Assembly (NCBI GenBank): GCA_023213315.1
Contig: JAKCPI010007899.1
Span: 1-64,000 of the forward strand
Source of the DNA: Euborellia annulipes
Lineage: Eukaryota; Arthropoda; Insecta; Dermaptera; Anisolabididae
Direction of reading: 5' to 3'
DNA: 64,000 nucleotides
Positions 35,994 through 46,022 of the stretch are shown here, in pieces (position 1 is the first letter of the stretch; each line of letters starts with the position of its first letter). The notes below the pieces were generated by a model that made no database searches, was not told where the DNA came from, and worked only from the letters and a program-made list of their open reading frames with translations. A program made the position numbers and the translations under genes.

Positions 35994-37015
35994 TTCTCCA
36001 TGCATGTTTGGTTGTTAATGCACACAATATTTGTTTATATTTATAAAAAGGAAATGATCAAATTATTTAATTTAAGGAAATGAGATGAATCATAATGAAA
36101 TCTCAATGTTTAGGATAAAATTAAAAAATAAAAATAAATTAATAATTATGCAATATCAAGTATTTAAATGAGATTTTATAGGAATATTTTTTAATAGCAC
36201 TCTACTAAGATAAGTTTATTTATTAGTTCCTTTCGTTTTAGAAATATGATATGCTAAATCTAAATTTAATCTATAAATATGTCGTCCGTTGTTTCAAGAA
36301 TGTACCCAATCAGAGACCAGTTTTGATAAAAATGTCATTTCCTTTTTTATTTTACTACAACATAAAAATGTCCTTCGAATTTTTATTCAAATTAAATTAA
36401 GTTTTTACATTTATAAAGAATGGATTTATTAACAATTTATTAAGTTTTTTTTATATAGTACAATATTTAAGAGTTGTTCGCCCTAAAAAAAAAAAAAAAA
36501 TAGTTTGGAATATGGCCCTTATAAAAAAAAATTTTTCTACCAAAATTTCCATAAAGAATCGACAAAAGTTGAATTAATTAAAAATTTTATTTTATACGAG
36601 CTAATTGATCGCTCTCACCAGAGACGAGTTAGGCGCGTGCCCTCGAGTGAAATCGAGTATCTCTCGCCTCGCCCTCAGATTGTTCCCGTGGACCAACTGG
36701 GTCAGCTGGTCCATTGTCTCACTCAACATGTTTTCTATTCACAATTGGCACATTATTTTTCAATACGATAATCTTTTGTCAATCAATCAATGTGACTTTA
36801 TTTAATTGATGCCTGTTACAAAACGTGAATAAACCAAATTGACATTATATTTTAACTAACCGCCCGCCTTAGATAATTTGACATTAGATAATTATCTACC
36901 ATATATAAAGATTAACTATACTATGCTGTTTTCGCATATATGTACATTTTTTCACACTTGAGTATATTTTTTTGATATATACGTTCAGTGCATATAAATT
37001 GGCACAATCATAAAA
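35994..37015. other. unannotated DNA
   Basis: 36600-36730 is GC-richer and open on the plus strand in two frames (66 and 88 codons). Neither has a recognisable domain or splice context. Confidence 0.35.
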
Positions 37016-37027
37016 CTTAACGCCATT

Positions 37028-37277
37028 TCGCTCAGGGACCCACATCTTGTGGGTACGTGGATGGCGACCACGAGCTGCCCGAGCTGGGACAGGCAGTCCT
37101 GTTCTTTGTATGTCTGTCTCTTTGTTCTTATTTTCAACAGGCGTCAGACCGTGCGACGGGTCGGCCTGTTCTATCCTTCCCAGACGCAAAAACACATGAC
37201 AAGGGAGAATGGAGGGAAAGCGTGATATCCGCCGACCCCGCACCGCGGGAAAAAGATTAGGATAGAAGAAGATAAAT
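37028..37277 (+). mobile_element. GC-rich SINE (family R8), copy 1
   Basis: CGCTCAGGGACCCACATCTT, then GTGGGTACGTGGATGGCGAC, GAGCTGCCCGAGCTGGGACA, CAGGCGTCAGACCGTGCGAC and GCCGACCCCGCACCGCGGGA define a family with copies at 55186, 57424 and 59025. The flanks share CTTAACGCCATT (37016-37027 and 37278-37289). That could be a target duplication, but similarity to the adjacent satellite extends beyond it, so the point of insertion inside an inverted satellite unit is ambiguous. There is no obvious tRNA, 5S or 7SL head. The 138-codon minus frame spanning it is not a gene. Confidence 0.7.
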
Positions 37278-37905
37278 CTTAACGCCATTGAGTTAGGCAT
37301 CCAAAACGACACACGTATCTGTTAGGCATTAATGTGCGTGAGCCGTTTGGGATGCCTAACTCAAAGGCGTTAAGTTTTATCTTCTATCCTCGCCCTAAAG
37401 TTTGGGATGCCTAACCTTCTTCTCTCCCTGCCTAACTTATACGGCATCAGTGTGCGTGTGTCGTTTGGGATGCCTAACTCAAAGGCGTTAAGTTTTATCT
37501 TCTATCCTCGCCCTAACGTTTGGGATGCCTAACCCTTCTCTCCCTGCCTAACTTATACGGCATCAGTGTGCGTGTGTCGTTTGGGATGCCTAACTCAAAG
37601 GCGTTAAGTTTTATCTTCTATCCTCGCCCTAACGTTTGGGATGCCTAACCTTCTTCTCTCCCTGCCTAACTTATACGGCATCAGTGTGCGTGTGTCGTTT
37701 GGGATGCCTAACTCAAAGGCGTTAAGTTTTATCTTCTATCTTCGCCCTAAAGTTTGGGATGCCTAACCTTCTTCTCTCCCTGCCTAACTTATACGGCATC
37801 AGTGTGCGTGTGTCGTTTGGGATGCCTAACTCAAAGGCGTTAAGTTTTATCTTCTATCTTCGCCCTAAAGTTTGGGATGCCTAACCTTCTTCTCTCCCTG
37901 CTTTA
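37278..37905. repeat. 118-bp satellite array
   Basis: About five units of 116-118 bp. Each contains GTGTGTCGTTTGGGATGCCT, AACTCAAAGGCGTTAAGTTT, TATCTTCTATCCTCGCCCTA, a second GTTTGGGATGCCTAACC, CTTCTCTCCCTGCCTAACTT and ATACGGCATCAGTGTGCG. TTTGGGATGCCTAAC appears twice per unit, so the unit is itself partly dimeric. The first unit (37278-37330) is inverted relative to the rest, creating a palindrome at the array edge. Neighbouring units are nearly identical. Confidence 0.9.
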
Positions 37906-39099
37906 TGATAGTGCCAATATATAGATGCTATATACTAATATTTAATTGATGGGATGTGGCTGTGAAATATCAATGAGCTGTTAAGTGGCTTTTTTTTTGT
38001 AGCGCAGAAAACCTCTTCAGTTTTATTCGTATATACATCTCATCATTTTATTTAATTTAATTGATGAATGGGTATACATCAAGCAACATTTTGAAAATTA
38101 ACTTTTGTACTTGATTAAAAAATTTGAGTTGAAGATTCAATGGAAAAACAATTTTTTTTAAATTTGTTTAAGGTCTTTTTTTTGACTTCAGAGGCTATTT
38201 AGCCCTACCCCCTATTTATTTCAATTGATTAGCAATTAATTCAATTTTTGGTCAATATTTATATTTATGCAACAATGACCTATTAATTTTTTCTCAGAAA
38301 TTTTTCTAAATAAAAATTTTAATTAGTAATTAACTGAGTTAAAAAAAAAACTTTTTTTGTTTTAAATAATAAATGTGGGTACCATCAACGTGTCATAGTA
38401 TAAGTAAATTAAAGCTAAATTTAAACGTTTCAATTTATTTATATTCTTTTAAGTGGATATGAATTAGATTCAAAATTTTTGTAATAGCTTCTGGAATATT
38501 TTATATAAAATTTTTACCAGATCTAAAAAGAGATCTTTGGAATTTTAATCCGATTTATTTTATAGACATTAATGATGGACACTCATTTGTTAAATAAAAT
38601 TTCAAAAGAGTTATAAATTCATATTTAATGATATTTAAGTTTTGTATACTTACTAAAAAAACATTAAGAGCATAAATTTATCGATAAATTATTCAAGAAT
38701 TAAGTTATATTTAGGCTATAAATGGACTACTAAAAAACGGAGCAAAAAAAATATAATTGGACAAGATAAAAGAGGTAAATGGAGGGGGAGGAAACGAGAA
38801 ACTGGGAACCTCTTCGTCTTTCCAGGATACCCTAAATATTCGCCTTTTTATTTGTCGGAGTATTTCTCTTGATCATGTAATTGAACAAAAATAATGAAGA
38901 ACGTTCTGACAAAAGTGATAATATTTCTAGACACTTGATGGAATATAAATTTGTTGGTTTGTTGTTCATCCTTGTTCTCTGTTTATATTTATTATTATTA
39001 CACTCTGCATAAATAATGGGAACTCTACGAAAACAATCAAGTACTAATAAAATTCTTATTTATTCACTTTATAGTTGCTTGATTTTATTTCTTGTAGTA
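37906..39099. other. AT-rich DNA, nothing recognised
   Basis: Short A/T runs and no open frame worth noting. Confidence 0.5.
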
Positions 39100-39197
39100 T
39101 ATGATGCATTCCACGGCAAATCGCAATTTGCGGGCTCGGTACTATCCCTTTAAATTTGCATAGGATCTCGACAACTAAAGCTTGAGAACCACTGTCC
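39100..39197 (-). mobile_element. hAT terminus fragment
   Basis: The right edge CTTGAGAACCACTGTCC, read inverted, gives CAGTGGTTCTCAAG, a common hAT terminal repeat. The preceding AAATTTGC and CGGCTCG-like sequence fits such an end. The partner end is not visible. Confidence 0.4.
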
Positions 39198-39439
39198 GAG
39201 GTATTATTTCAACGGAAGTAGAAGGGCGGTGAGCTAAAATAGGAAGCGTTAACCTGGTATAAATATAAACGAGAACAAAAATAAAGATTTTAACTCAATT
39301 CGACTAGATATACCGAGTATATATATATATAAAATAATTAAAAGGAGAGAGACTATAATTAGCTAAACATGGCAATTAGCGAAAAACTAAAACTAGACAT
39401 GAACTATACTAAACGTATCAATTAAATAGACAAAGCATA

Positions 39440-39602
39440 TGCAATTAAAAAATATTAAATTAAAATTTTCATTTTCATTTCTTTAGTTAAAATGTATTCA
39501 CTTCTGATAATGACAAATAATTGTCGAAATATCTATTAAGTCTTAATTTAATAAAAACTTTTAAACAAATAACCTAGTCTTTAATTTGTATATTTAATTT
39601 TA
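39440..39602 (+). mobile_element. hammerhead-bearing R4 element end
   Basis: Contains the ribozyme at 39504-39529 followed by AAACAAATAACCTAGTCTTT and AATTTGTATATTTAATTTT. The same downstream module is found at 16325, 43189 (inverted) and 45962. No inverted left arm remains. It directly abuts R1 copy h. Confidence 0.6.
39504..39529 (+). ncRNA. hammerhead ribozyme, near-intact (HHR-E)
   Basis: CTGATAA (one G to A from CUGANGA), T, stem II GACAA ATAA TTGTC (perfect 5 bp), GAAA, then TA, T, C: a self-complementary stem III and a canonical C cleavage site. ACTT before the box can pair with AAGT four bases after the cleavage site as part of stem I. One substitution at the conserved G probably weakens it. 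Confidence 0.6.
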
Positions 39603-39915
39603 TTTATATTTTGTTACCATGGCATACAATCTCCTATTCTTTTTTATGAAGTACAAGAGTTATGTGTGCTTCAAACAATTTTGAGGGTAGAATGAGAATA
39701 TAAATTTTAAAGAGGATCTAAAAAATTTATGAATTTTAATCAAATCGTTAGAGCCAATTTTGAGAAAATTGTAAAAAAAAAAAAAAAACTGAAAAAGTAC
39801 ATCAGTAAAGTGTACTTCAAACAATTTCAACGAAAAATTACACTGGTTAAAGAACATGTAAAAAATAATTATTTTTTGAACTCAAAACGTGTATTTCCAT
39901 CAAAATCTCTCTGAG
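39603..39915 (-). mobile_element. R1 repeat, partial copy h
   Basis: Reverse orientation. TTGTTACCATGGCATACAAT through AAGTACATCAGTAAAGTGTA, ending at ATCAAAATCTCTC. Both the hairpin and the AGAGAAAGT end are missing. Confidence 0.7.
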
Positions 39916-41011
39916 CAACATCTCGTTAGTTTTTCGAAACATAATTTTATATCCTTAATGATGACCTTCTATGAATTACAGGAAAATTATTTTCATCCCG
40001 AAATTCATATAACTTTTTGAATTTTAGTTACGATTTCTTCTATAGTGAAGAAACATTTATGAATTTTTTTTGTAATTTTTTGACCAACTTCTCGTTGTAA
40101 TTTTTAAATGAAATTTTGTACTCTTATGGAGAATGTTATTAGAATTACAGGAAAAATAGTCGGATCTCCAAATTCTCATTTGAGGAGGCTCAAAAAATTT
40201 TTGAAAATATTTCTCCTTTTGAAAAATCAAAGCAAATTTAATTATAATAATTCAATTGACTAGTACAATATATATATAGGACAGTAGCAAGGGAGAGATA
40301 TGAGAGTTCAACCCCCCCCCCAAAAAAAAAAAGACAAAACAAAAGCGTTTGCCCAATTAATTTTGATACGCATACAATTTTATCATTAAATCAACCTTGT
40401 GCTAAAATAGAACTTAATGTGATTCGAAAAGATTAGCAAGCATATCGGAATATCTCTAATAATAAATTATTTGCGAGCTATTAAGGTTATTGAGCAAAAG
40501 CGACGCATCACCCCCCTGCTCCCTACTTCCCACTCTCCATTCCAATTTGCCGATTAATAAATTTTCATCGAGTTTCTTCACTCAAACAAGATTTAATTAA
40601 TTAAATTATTTGATTGTTTATATAAAGACTTAAAAAAGATCTCTTAAATTTTATTTTAATTAATACTGAAAATTTTATTCAACTTTGATTTAAAAGATAT
40701 TTGTTAATTTTGAAGGGGTAATCTTGGAAATAAAATTCGTTGCATAAATCCCAGGGGTACAACGGTTTTTTTAAAACAGGCCGCAGTCGTATAGTGAAAA
40801 ATATATTTATAAAGGTTTATTTAAAATTTTTAATTAATGAGTTAAAGAAAATTCTGACATTTGAAAAAATAATATAAAAAAAAAAACAAATGTCAAACAT
40901 CTATTATTTAAAACTTAGAAATGTCATTTGAAAGCTAAGTAAATGTATATATTCATTTATTTTTTAATATCCTAATTAAAAATTATTTAATTTATTGACG
41001 ATTAGATTCAG
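39916..41011. other. AT-rich DNA
   Basis: Repeats the phrase CCCGAAATTCATATAACTTTT that also occurs at about 7276-7300, together with GACCTTCTATGAATTACAGG (compare 7243-7262), so 39935-40180 is another old dispersed repeat. A C run followed by an A run lies at 40312-40332. Confidence 0.4.
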
Positions 41012-41249
41012 TTCACTAATTAGACAATCGTTAAGATAGAATTTTTCGAAATTCCAATTCTTAACTCCTATTTTTAGTAAAATTTTATTTTTCAATAAAT
41101 AAATTTATTTTTTATGCTAAAAAAATATTTTAAAAAACATTTTTTTAGCATAAAAACTAAATTTATTTTTAAAAATTATTGAAAACCAAAATGGCAATTA
41201 GGGTTAGAATTTCAAAAAATCCTATCTTAACGATTGTCTAAGTAGTGAA
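41012..41249. mobile_element. foldback MITE, 118-bp arms
   Basis: TTCACTAATTAGACAATCGT through the centre at about 41134 is mirrored to CGATTGTCTAAGTAGTGAA. The arms are imperfect (several mismatches and small gaps) and meet at TATGCTAAAAAAAT/ATTTTTTTAGCATAA with virtually no loop. It is non-coding. The central TTTTTTTAGCATAAAAACTA is repeated once more at 41354-41375, just outside. Confidence 0.65.
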
Positions 41250-42559
41250 ATGAATAAAAAATAAAAAAAATAAAAATAATAATAATAATAATACTTTATA
41301 AGAGAATGAATGTCTAAAATATTCACAAAAATTCTAATAATTTTATAAAATATTTTTTTTTAGCATAAAAACTAAATGTATTTTTAAGAATGAGTTAATT
41401 AACAAAAATAATACTTCTAGAAAAAATATCCCGTCCCCAAAAATAAAAAGAAATCAATTAGTTGGTCATTTGGGTTGCCTATCTCGCATATTAAGTTAAC
41501 GGGAATCCATTATGTGATCAACTATTTTTTTAAACATTCAACCAGACAAATCATCTGGTGTCAAAATAAATGAAAAAGCTTTTTTAAACCAATTTGTCGC
41601 GAGAAAAAAAAACATGACTAATAAATTTGTCATCGGAATTATTTGTACGATTTTCTCTTCTTAGATTTAGGTTTGGTGTTGTTTACAAATAAGTTAGGAA
41701 TTGTCTATCGAGAAGGATGTGATGTCAAGTGAGTATCACTGAAAAGAAAGAAAGAAAAAGCAAAGAAGGACGTGAGTGCATTCGTTCTTTTTGGGTGACT
41801 CACTCACTCACTGCTCTCGGGTCAACAGCGAAGTCTCGAGCTGCGGCCCTGCGGCTAAAAAAACCTAACAATTTGATCAACTTAAGTCCATTTATCTGTA
41901 AAATCTTTAATCTGTTTGATTCGGGGCTAGAAACTCCGGCGCCATTCCAAAAAAAAGCCTGGAAATTATTGGGTTTTGGTGCTCCAGTTCATTCCATTCT
42001 CTGCATCCCATTTAACTCCACTCAGGGAAACAGTTAAATCTCAATTAAAAAAAAAAAAAAATATTCTGAAGTTTCCATAAATTATTTCATTATAATGAAT
42101 TGCGTCAGAGGTTGTTATTACCATCTGGCTAATGAAAAATTTCCTTTAATTTGTCCTTAACTATGTCTTTCTGCATACTAACTTAATATTTATATATACC
42201 ACAACACTTCTGGTATCTGCAACTTCTTAAGAACAACATTAAATAAACATTGTTTGCATATTTCAAGGGAAACTTAAAGAATATATTTCAAGAAAAAATT
42301 CTTTAATTGGTCATCTTAAGTGACTTCAAACTATTTTAAATAAGAATAGAGGGAGAAAATGTGACCAGCAAGTCCCATAAGAGTACCATTAGTCTGAATG
42401 ATTCTAGGAAAAAAATTCATCCTAACAAAAATATTCAATGACAAGTTAACGTTGCTGCAAATTTTTTTAAAAATATAATAGAAGATCAATTATCCGAAAT
42501 TGAGAAAGAAATTCAAAAATTGGAAATTCCAGTTTTTACTTTCTTAAGAAGAAAAAAGA
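41250..42559. other. unannotated DNA
   Basis: An AAT microsatellite lies at 41274-41292. 41729-42037 is a plus-strand frame of 102 codons in a GC-richer patch (CTCGAGCTGCGGCCCTGCGG); I do not recognise the translation and see no splice signals. Confidence 0.35.
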
Positions 42560-42790
42560 GGAGGCGATTAGCCGAGGGGATAAAGCAGTTAAGCTTATAA
42601 TCCTGAGTTGAATACAACTCGAGTTCAAATCTACCTCATGGCAAAAAATTATCCAACTCTATGTGAGATGCCTCCTCCTGAGGAAGGAAACGGGAATCCA
42701 CCTCAGTATCATTCTTACGAGAGTTACTCTTCAGAGTAACCACAAAGTGCCAAGGCTGACACTAATGACTGAGAACGAAATAAAAAGTTA
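42560..42790 (+). mobile_element. tRNA-derived SINE, type II tRNA-like head
   Basis: A box TTAGCCGAGGGG (42568-42579), a long variable-arm-like GAGTTGAATACAACTC hairpin, and B box CGAGTTCAAATC (42620-42631). A body of about 150 bp ends CTGAGAACGAAATAAAAAG. The anticodon arm does not pair, so it is not a working tRNA. The Leu/Ser-like long variable arm suggests the parent tRNA class. Confidence 0.5.
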
Positions 42791-43188
42791 ATATATAAAA
42801 AGTATTGCTTCCATGTTAAAAGTTCGAAATTTTGATGGAAATACACGTTAGGAGTTCAAGAAAGTGGTCCCTCTGATCTGTCTGTTATCAATTTAAAGGA
42901 AGAAGGAAAAGAGCTGTGTGGTTGAAATTTGATAATTAACTTAAATACCCCTCTTAGACGCAAATAAAAGCTTTTAAATAAAATCGGCCAAAAAGTATTA
43001 GTACTTTACTGATGTACTTTTTCAGTTTTTTTCGATTTTCTCAAAATTCACTCTCAAGTTAATTTTTTTTAAATGCTCTTTAAAATATATATTCTCTTTT
43101 GCTCTCAAAATTATTTGAAGCTCTTGTTTACTCTTGTACTTCATAGAAAAGAATAGGAGATTGAATGGCTTGGCAATAAAATATAAAT

Positions 43189-43370
43189 AAATTAAAAATG
43201 AATATACAAATCAAAGACAATGTTATTTGTTTAAAAATTTTTATTATTATGATAATTATAAAATTAAGACAATTATTTGTCATCATCAGAAGTGATTACA
43301 TTCTAGCTAAAGAAAATTATTACATTCTACTCTTTAGCTAGAATGGAATCACTTCTAATGATTGTATATT
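43189..43370. mobile_element. inverted hammerhead locus (R4), nested in R1
   Basis: On the left, inverted AATATACAAATC ... GTTATTTGTTTAAAAATTTT. The ribozyme core is at 43264-43289. AGAAGTGATTACATTCTAGC is then mirrored by GCTAGAATGGAATCACTTCT (43338-43357). It sits between the AAATATAAAT and TTTCTATG parts of R1, so it inserted after R1 did. Confidence 0.6.
43264..43289 (-). ncRNA. hammerhead core, GAAA lost (HHR-E')
   Basis: Minus strand CTGATGA (perfect), T, GACAA ATAA TTGTC (perfect stem II), then TTAA in place of GAAA. The opposite defect to HHR-E, which keeps GAAA but has CTGATAA. Confidence 0.55.
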
Positions 43371-43732
43371 TTTTCCATTTTTCTATGTTATACATTTTAC
43401 CTCTTGAATTCTAATGTACTGGAGAAAATTAAATATATACAATATCGATAAAAGCACAGAACACAACTTTCAATTACCAAATACAAGAGAACTGTGCGAC
43501 CACTCACACCAGATTTTTTACTTTCTTTTACCCATTTCTGTCTCAGACTTTTATTTCTATTATTTTGTCTTATTCACACTTTTTTTACTATTTAAAGCAA
43601 AAATTTTAATACGAACTAAAAAGTTTTGCGCATCGCAAGAATTTCTTGTTGAACAAAATACATATATATATATATATAATGAATGTGGCCAGCAAGTACT
43701 CCGAAATTCAAACAAGGAGAGTAAACAGGGCG

Positions 43733-43923
43733 GTTTTATATATACCAAGTGGCAATCCGTTGGGCACTCACACCATACAGGGCTATTCGGCTCAATCCAT
43801 CCCTTTCCGATCAACCAAAAGCCATAGCGAAAGCTAAGCTAAATTATGCAAATTATAAACATCATAAACGCGCTGAAATGTGTTTGTTCAATGTTAACAC
43901 TGGGCAAGTTTGCATTCACTCCG
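43733..43923 (+). promoter_or_regulatory. possible TATA promoter and first exon
   Basis: GTTTTATATATACC at about 43734, an initiator-like ACTCACACC about 30 bases on, then an ATG at 43879 opening MCLFNVNTGQVCIHS directly into CTCCG/GTAAGTG (donor at 43924), a textbook 5' splice site. The short frame resembles nothing I know and no second exon was found, so this remains a motif-based guess. GC content here is higher than in the flanks. Confidence 0.3.
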
Positions 43924-45470
43924 GTAAGTGATATTGTATTTACATTCTTGCGATATTATACGGTGAGTTGAAATTAAATGCAGCCTATTGATTCCTCGAG
44001 CAACCAAATCCCCTATATTATGCCCAACAATAGAAAATGGAGCGTCATCACATTTTTTATACTAACATCACAAAATTATTATAAAAAAAAAAGTTAATAT
44101 TTATTTATCATTATTTATTTATCATCACAGAAATTTTAAAATTCTACATTTTCCGATAATTAGAAAAATATTATAAAATTGAGAACGGGGCAAAAAATCA
44201 AGTGTCAAGAAATAAAAAAATTTAAAAAAAGGCATAAAGACTCACCGCGCCAGTCACACCAAATTTTTAAATAAAAAAAGTATACGTTACAGATATATTC
44301 AATAAGTAAGAGAAAGTAATTGAACATTTATTTTTAGAATTATTTAACAAACTTGTTTTTCCAGACGAGAGAATACCACCTTTTTTTGTTCCGCACCATA
44401 TTTTTTAAACATTATTTTAAACCAATTTTTTTTTTTCTATTTTTAAAATTTGTATTTGATTATCCGGACTACTCAATTCCTAATTAATTCGGCTAATTGA
44501 GTTTCTACTGTATCTCATTTTCTCTATATCTATACTAGGTATAGCCTTCATGTATATAGACTGAACTCTCTGATAATTTTTGATTTGCTAAGCCACTAAT
44601 TAGGTATCTACAAGATTTCATAATGACAACTCTAAACGGTATTTAATCTTAGAGAGGAAGTAATAATTTTATCAGAAAATTTTTAAGATTTCAGTTACAT
44701 AGTTGGGTATTGTCCCAATTAACACTCGTATGAATACTTCCGGCATCGAATTGTGGCTTATTTGATTGAAAAAGAATTGATGAAAAAAACTTAAAATTCT
44801 TTTTGTTAAAAAAAAAAAAACCAAAACAAATACAAATCCTAGTTGTTCCCTATGTAATTTAATATTTGGGTAGACGGCAGATAAGGCGTCAAAGAACAAT
44901 TCAAACAAAAATTCAGATAGGAACATAAATGCTTGGCAAACTTGTACCGGTACTGCATCGGCTGTAACTCTGTGCATCAAAGAAACGACCGCCTCATCTT
45001 TTTCGGATGCCTTTCAAAAACAAGATAATGAACCACTCAAATAAAATTCAAATTTACACCTAACAAATGAAATGGAATAATACTAAATATTATTTAAAAA
45101 TAAATAAATATTTCTAAATTAATTTGGTTATTTATTCAAATAATAATAATAATAATTTTATTTCTCCATTATTACATAATTTTTAATCTTACATACATGA
45201 TGTATAAAAAAAAAAAAAATATTTTATTGTTGGCTTCGAACAACATTGTCCCCAATCCAACTTCCTTCCTTCATCAATAACTACATTTGTTTGAATTTAA
45301 GCCGTTTTCTAAAGGAAAAAATTTAATTAAAAAACCCTAAGCATGTAACTACATAAAATAAATTTAACAACACAAATATTTATAGAGAGAAAAATTAAAT
45401 AGTAATTGGGCTAACTCTCGTCGAAATAGTTCATGCCGCTTATTAATGGATTTATAACCAATGATTTAAA
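43924..45470. other. AT-rich DNA; R1 scraps; possible minus exon
   Basis: 44235-44320 has the scraps CCAGTCACACC and AGTAAGAGAAAGTAAT of R1. 44672-44980 is a 102-codon minus frame whose first half (AVPVQVCQAFMFLSEFLFEL) looks protein-like, but it runs into a poly-T-encoded FFF stretch and I cannot name it. Confidence 0.35.
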
Positions 45471-45474
45471 TTAA

Positions 45475-45802
45475 GGTGTGCGTCTCGGGGTGCTAATTTT
45501 GGGAGATTCCAGCGGCTACAATTTTGAAGCTATCGACCTCAAATTTTTTTTTAATTTTTTAGATTACTCGCATTAAATAAAAGATATTTTTAAAAAATTC
45601 GCTCTATATCTTATATATAATTAAATTAGTAATCATTGTGTTAAAAATAATTAATTTTTTACCCTTAATTAATTAGCTAGAATCTTTAAAATGAAATGGA
45701 ATAAATCCCTTGTATTCCAATGGGAAAAACTAACGCCATCTCTTGCCGCCTAGAGTAACTCGGTAGTCAATCGTGTCCTAACGGTTTTTCGAGACGCGCA
45801 CC
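45475..45802. mobile_element. TTAA-flanked MITE
   Basis: Inverted ends GGTGTGCGTCTCG (left) and CGAGACGCGCACC (right), flanked on both sides by TTAA (45471-45474, 45803-45806). A TTAA target is the signature of piggyBac-type insertion, although the GGTG start differs from the usual CCC start. It is 328 bp and non-coding. Positions 45690-45770 (ATGGGAAAAACTAACGCCAT, CTCTTGCCGCCTAGAGTAAC) recur inverted at 54020-54085. Confidence 0.65.
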
Positions 45803-45961
45803 TTAAGACTTGAAATATCCCTGAAAGAGTTACGAAACGCTGCGTCCCCTTCTGTCCGGTTGAGCTTATGAGAGAGGAATCTTAATTCATGTGCATTTTG
45901 ATTTTCTTGAGCAATGACGTCACTCGGGAAGAAGTAAAACGCGTTTAGACTCAACACATTT

Positions 45962-46022
45962 ATAAATTAAAATTAAATATACAAATAAACTAGTGTTTAA
46001 TTTTATATTTAATTTTAATTTA
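45962..46022. repeat. R4 end palindrome
   Basis: TAAATTAAAATTAAATATAC, AAATAAACTAGTG, then the inverse TTTATATTTAATTTTAATTTA: two R4 outer modules head to head with no ribozyme between them, as if the centre had been deleted. Confidence 0.5.

Larger units (their letters stand above)
42796..43519 (+). mobile_element. R1 dispersed repeat, copy i (interrupted)
   Basis: Forward orientation, from ATTGCTTCCATGTTAAAAGT through AAGTATTAGTACTTTACTGA to the terminal hairpin remnant (AGCACAGAACACAACTTTC ... GTGCGACCACTCACACCAGA). An R4 hammerhead element interrupts it at about 43189-43370. Confidence 0.75.

Noticed and set aside
36896..37312. 138-codon minus-strand frame
   Set aside because: Spans the R8 SINE and the inverted satellite unit; equivalent frames in other SINE copies diverge.
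37278..37905. CRISPR-like array
   Set aside because: Units are contiguous 118-bp tandem repeats without unique spacers, in a eukaryotic genome.
42568..42640. possible functional tRNA gene
   Set aside because: A and B boxes are present, but acceptor and anticodon stems do not pair; called tRNA-derived SINE instead.
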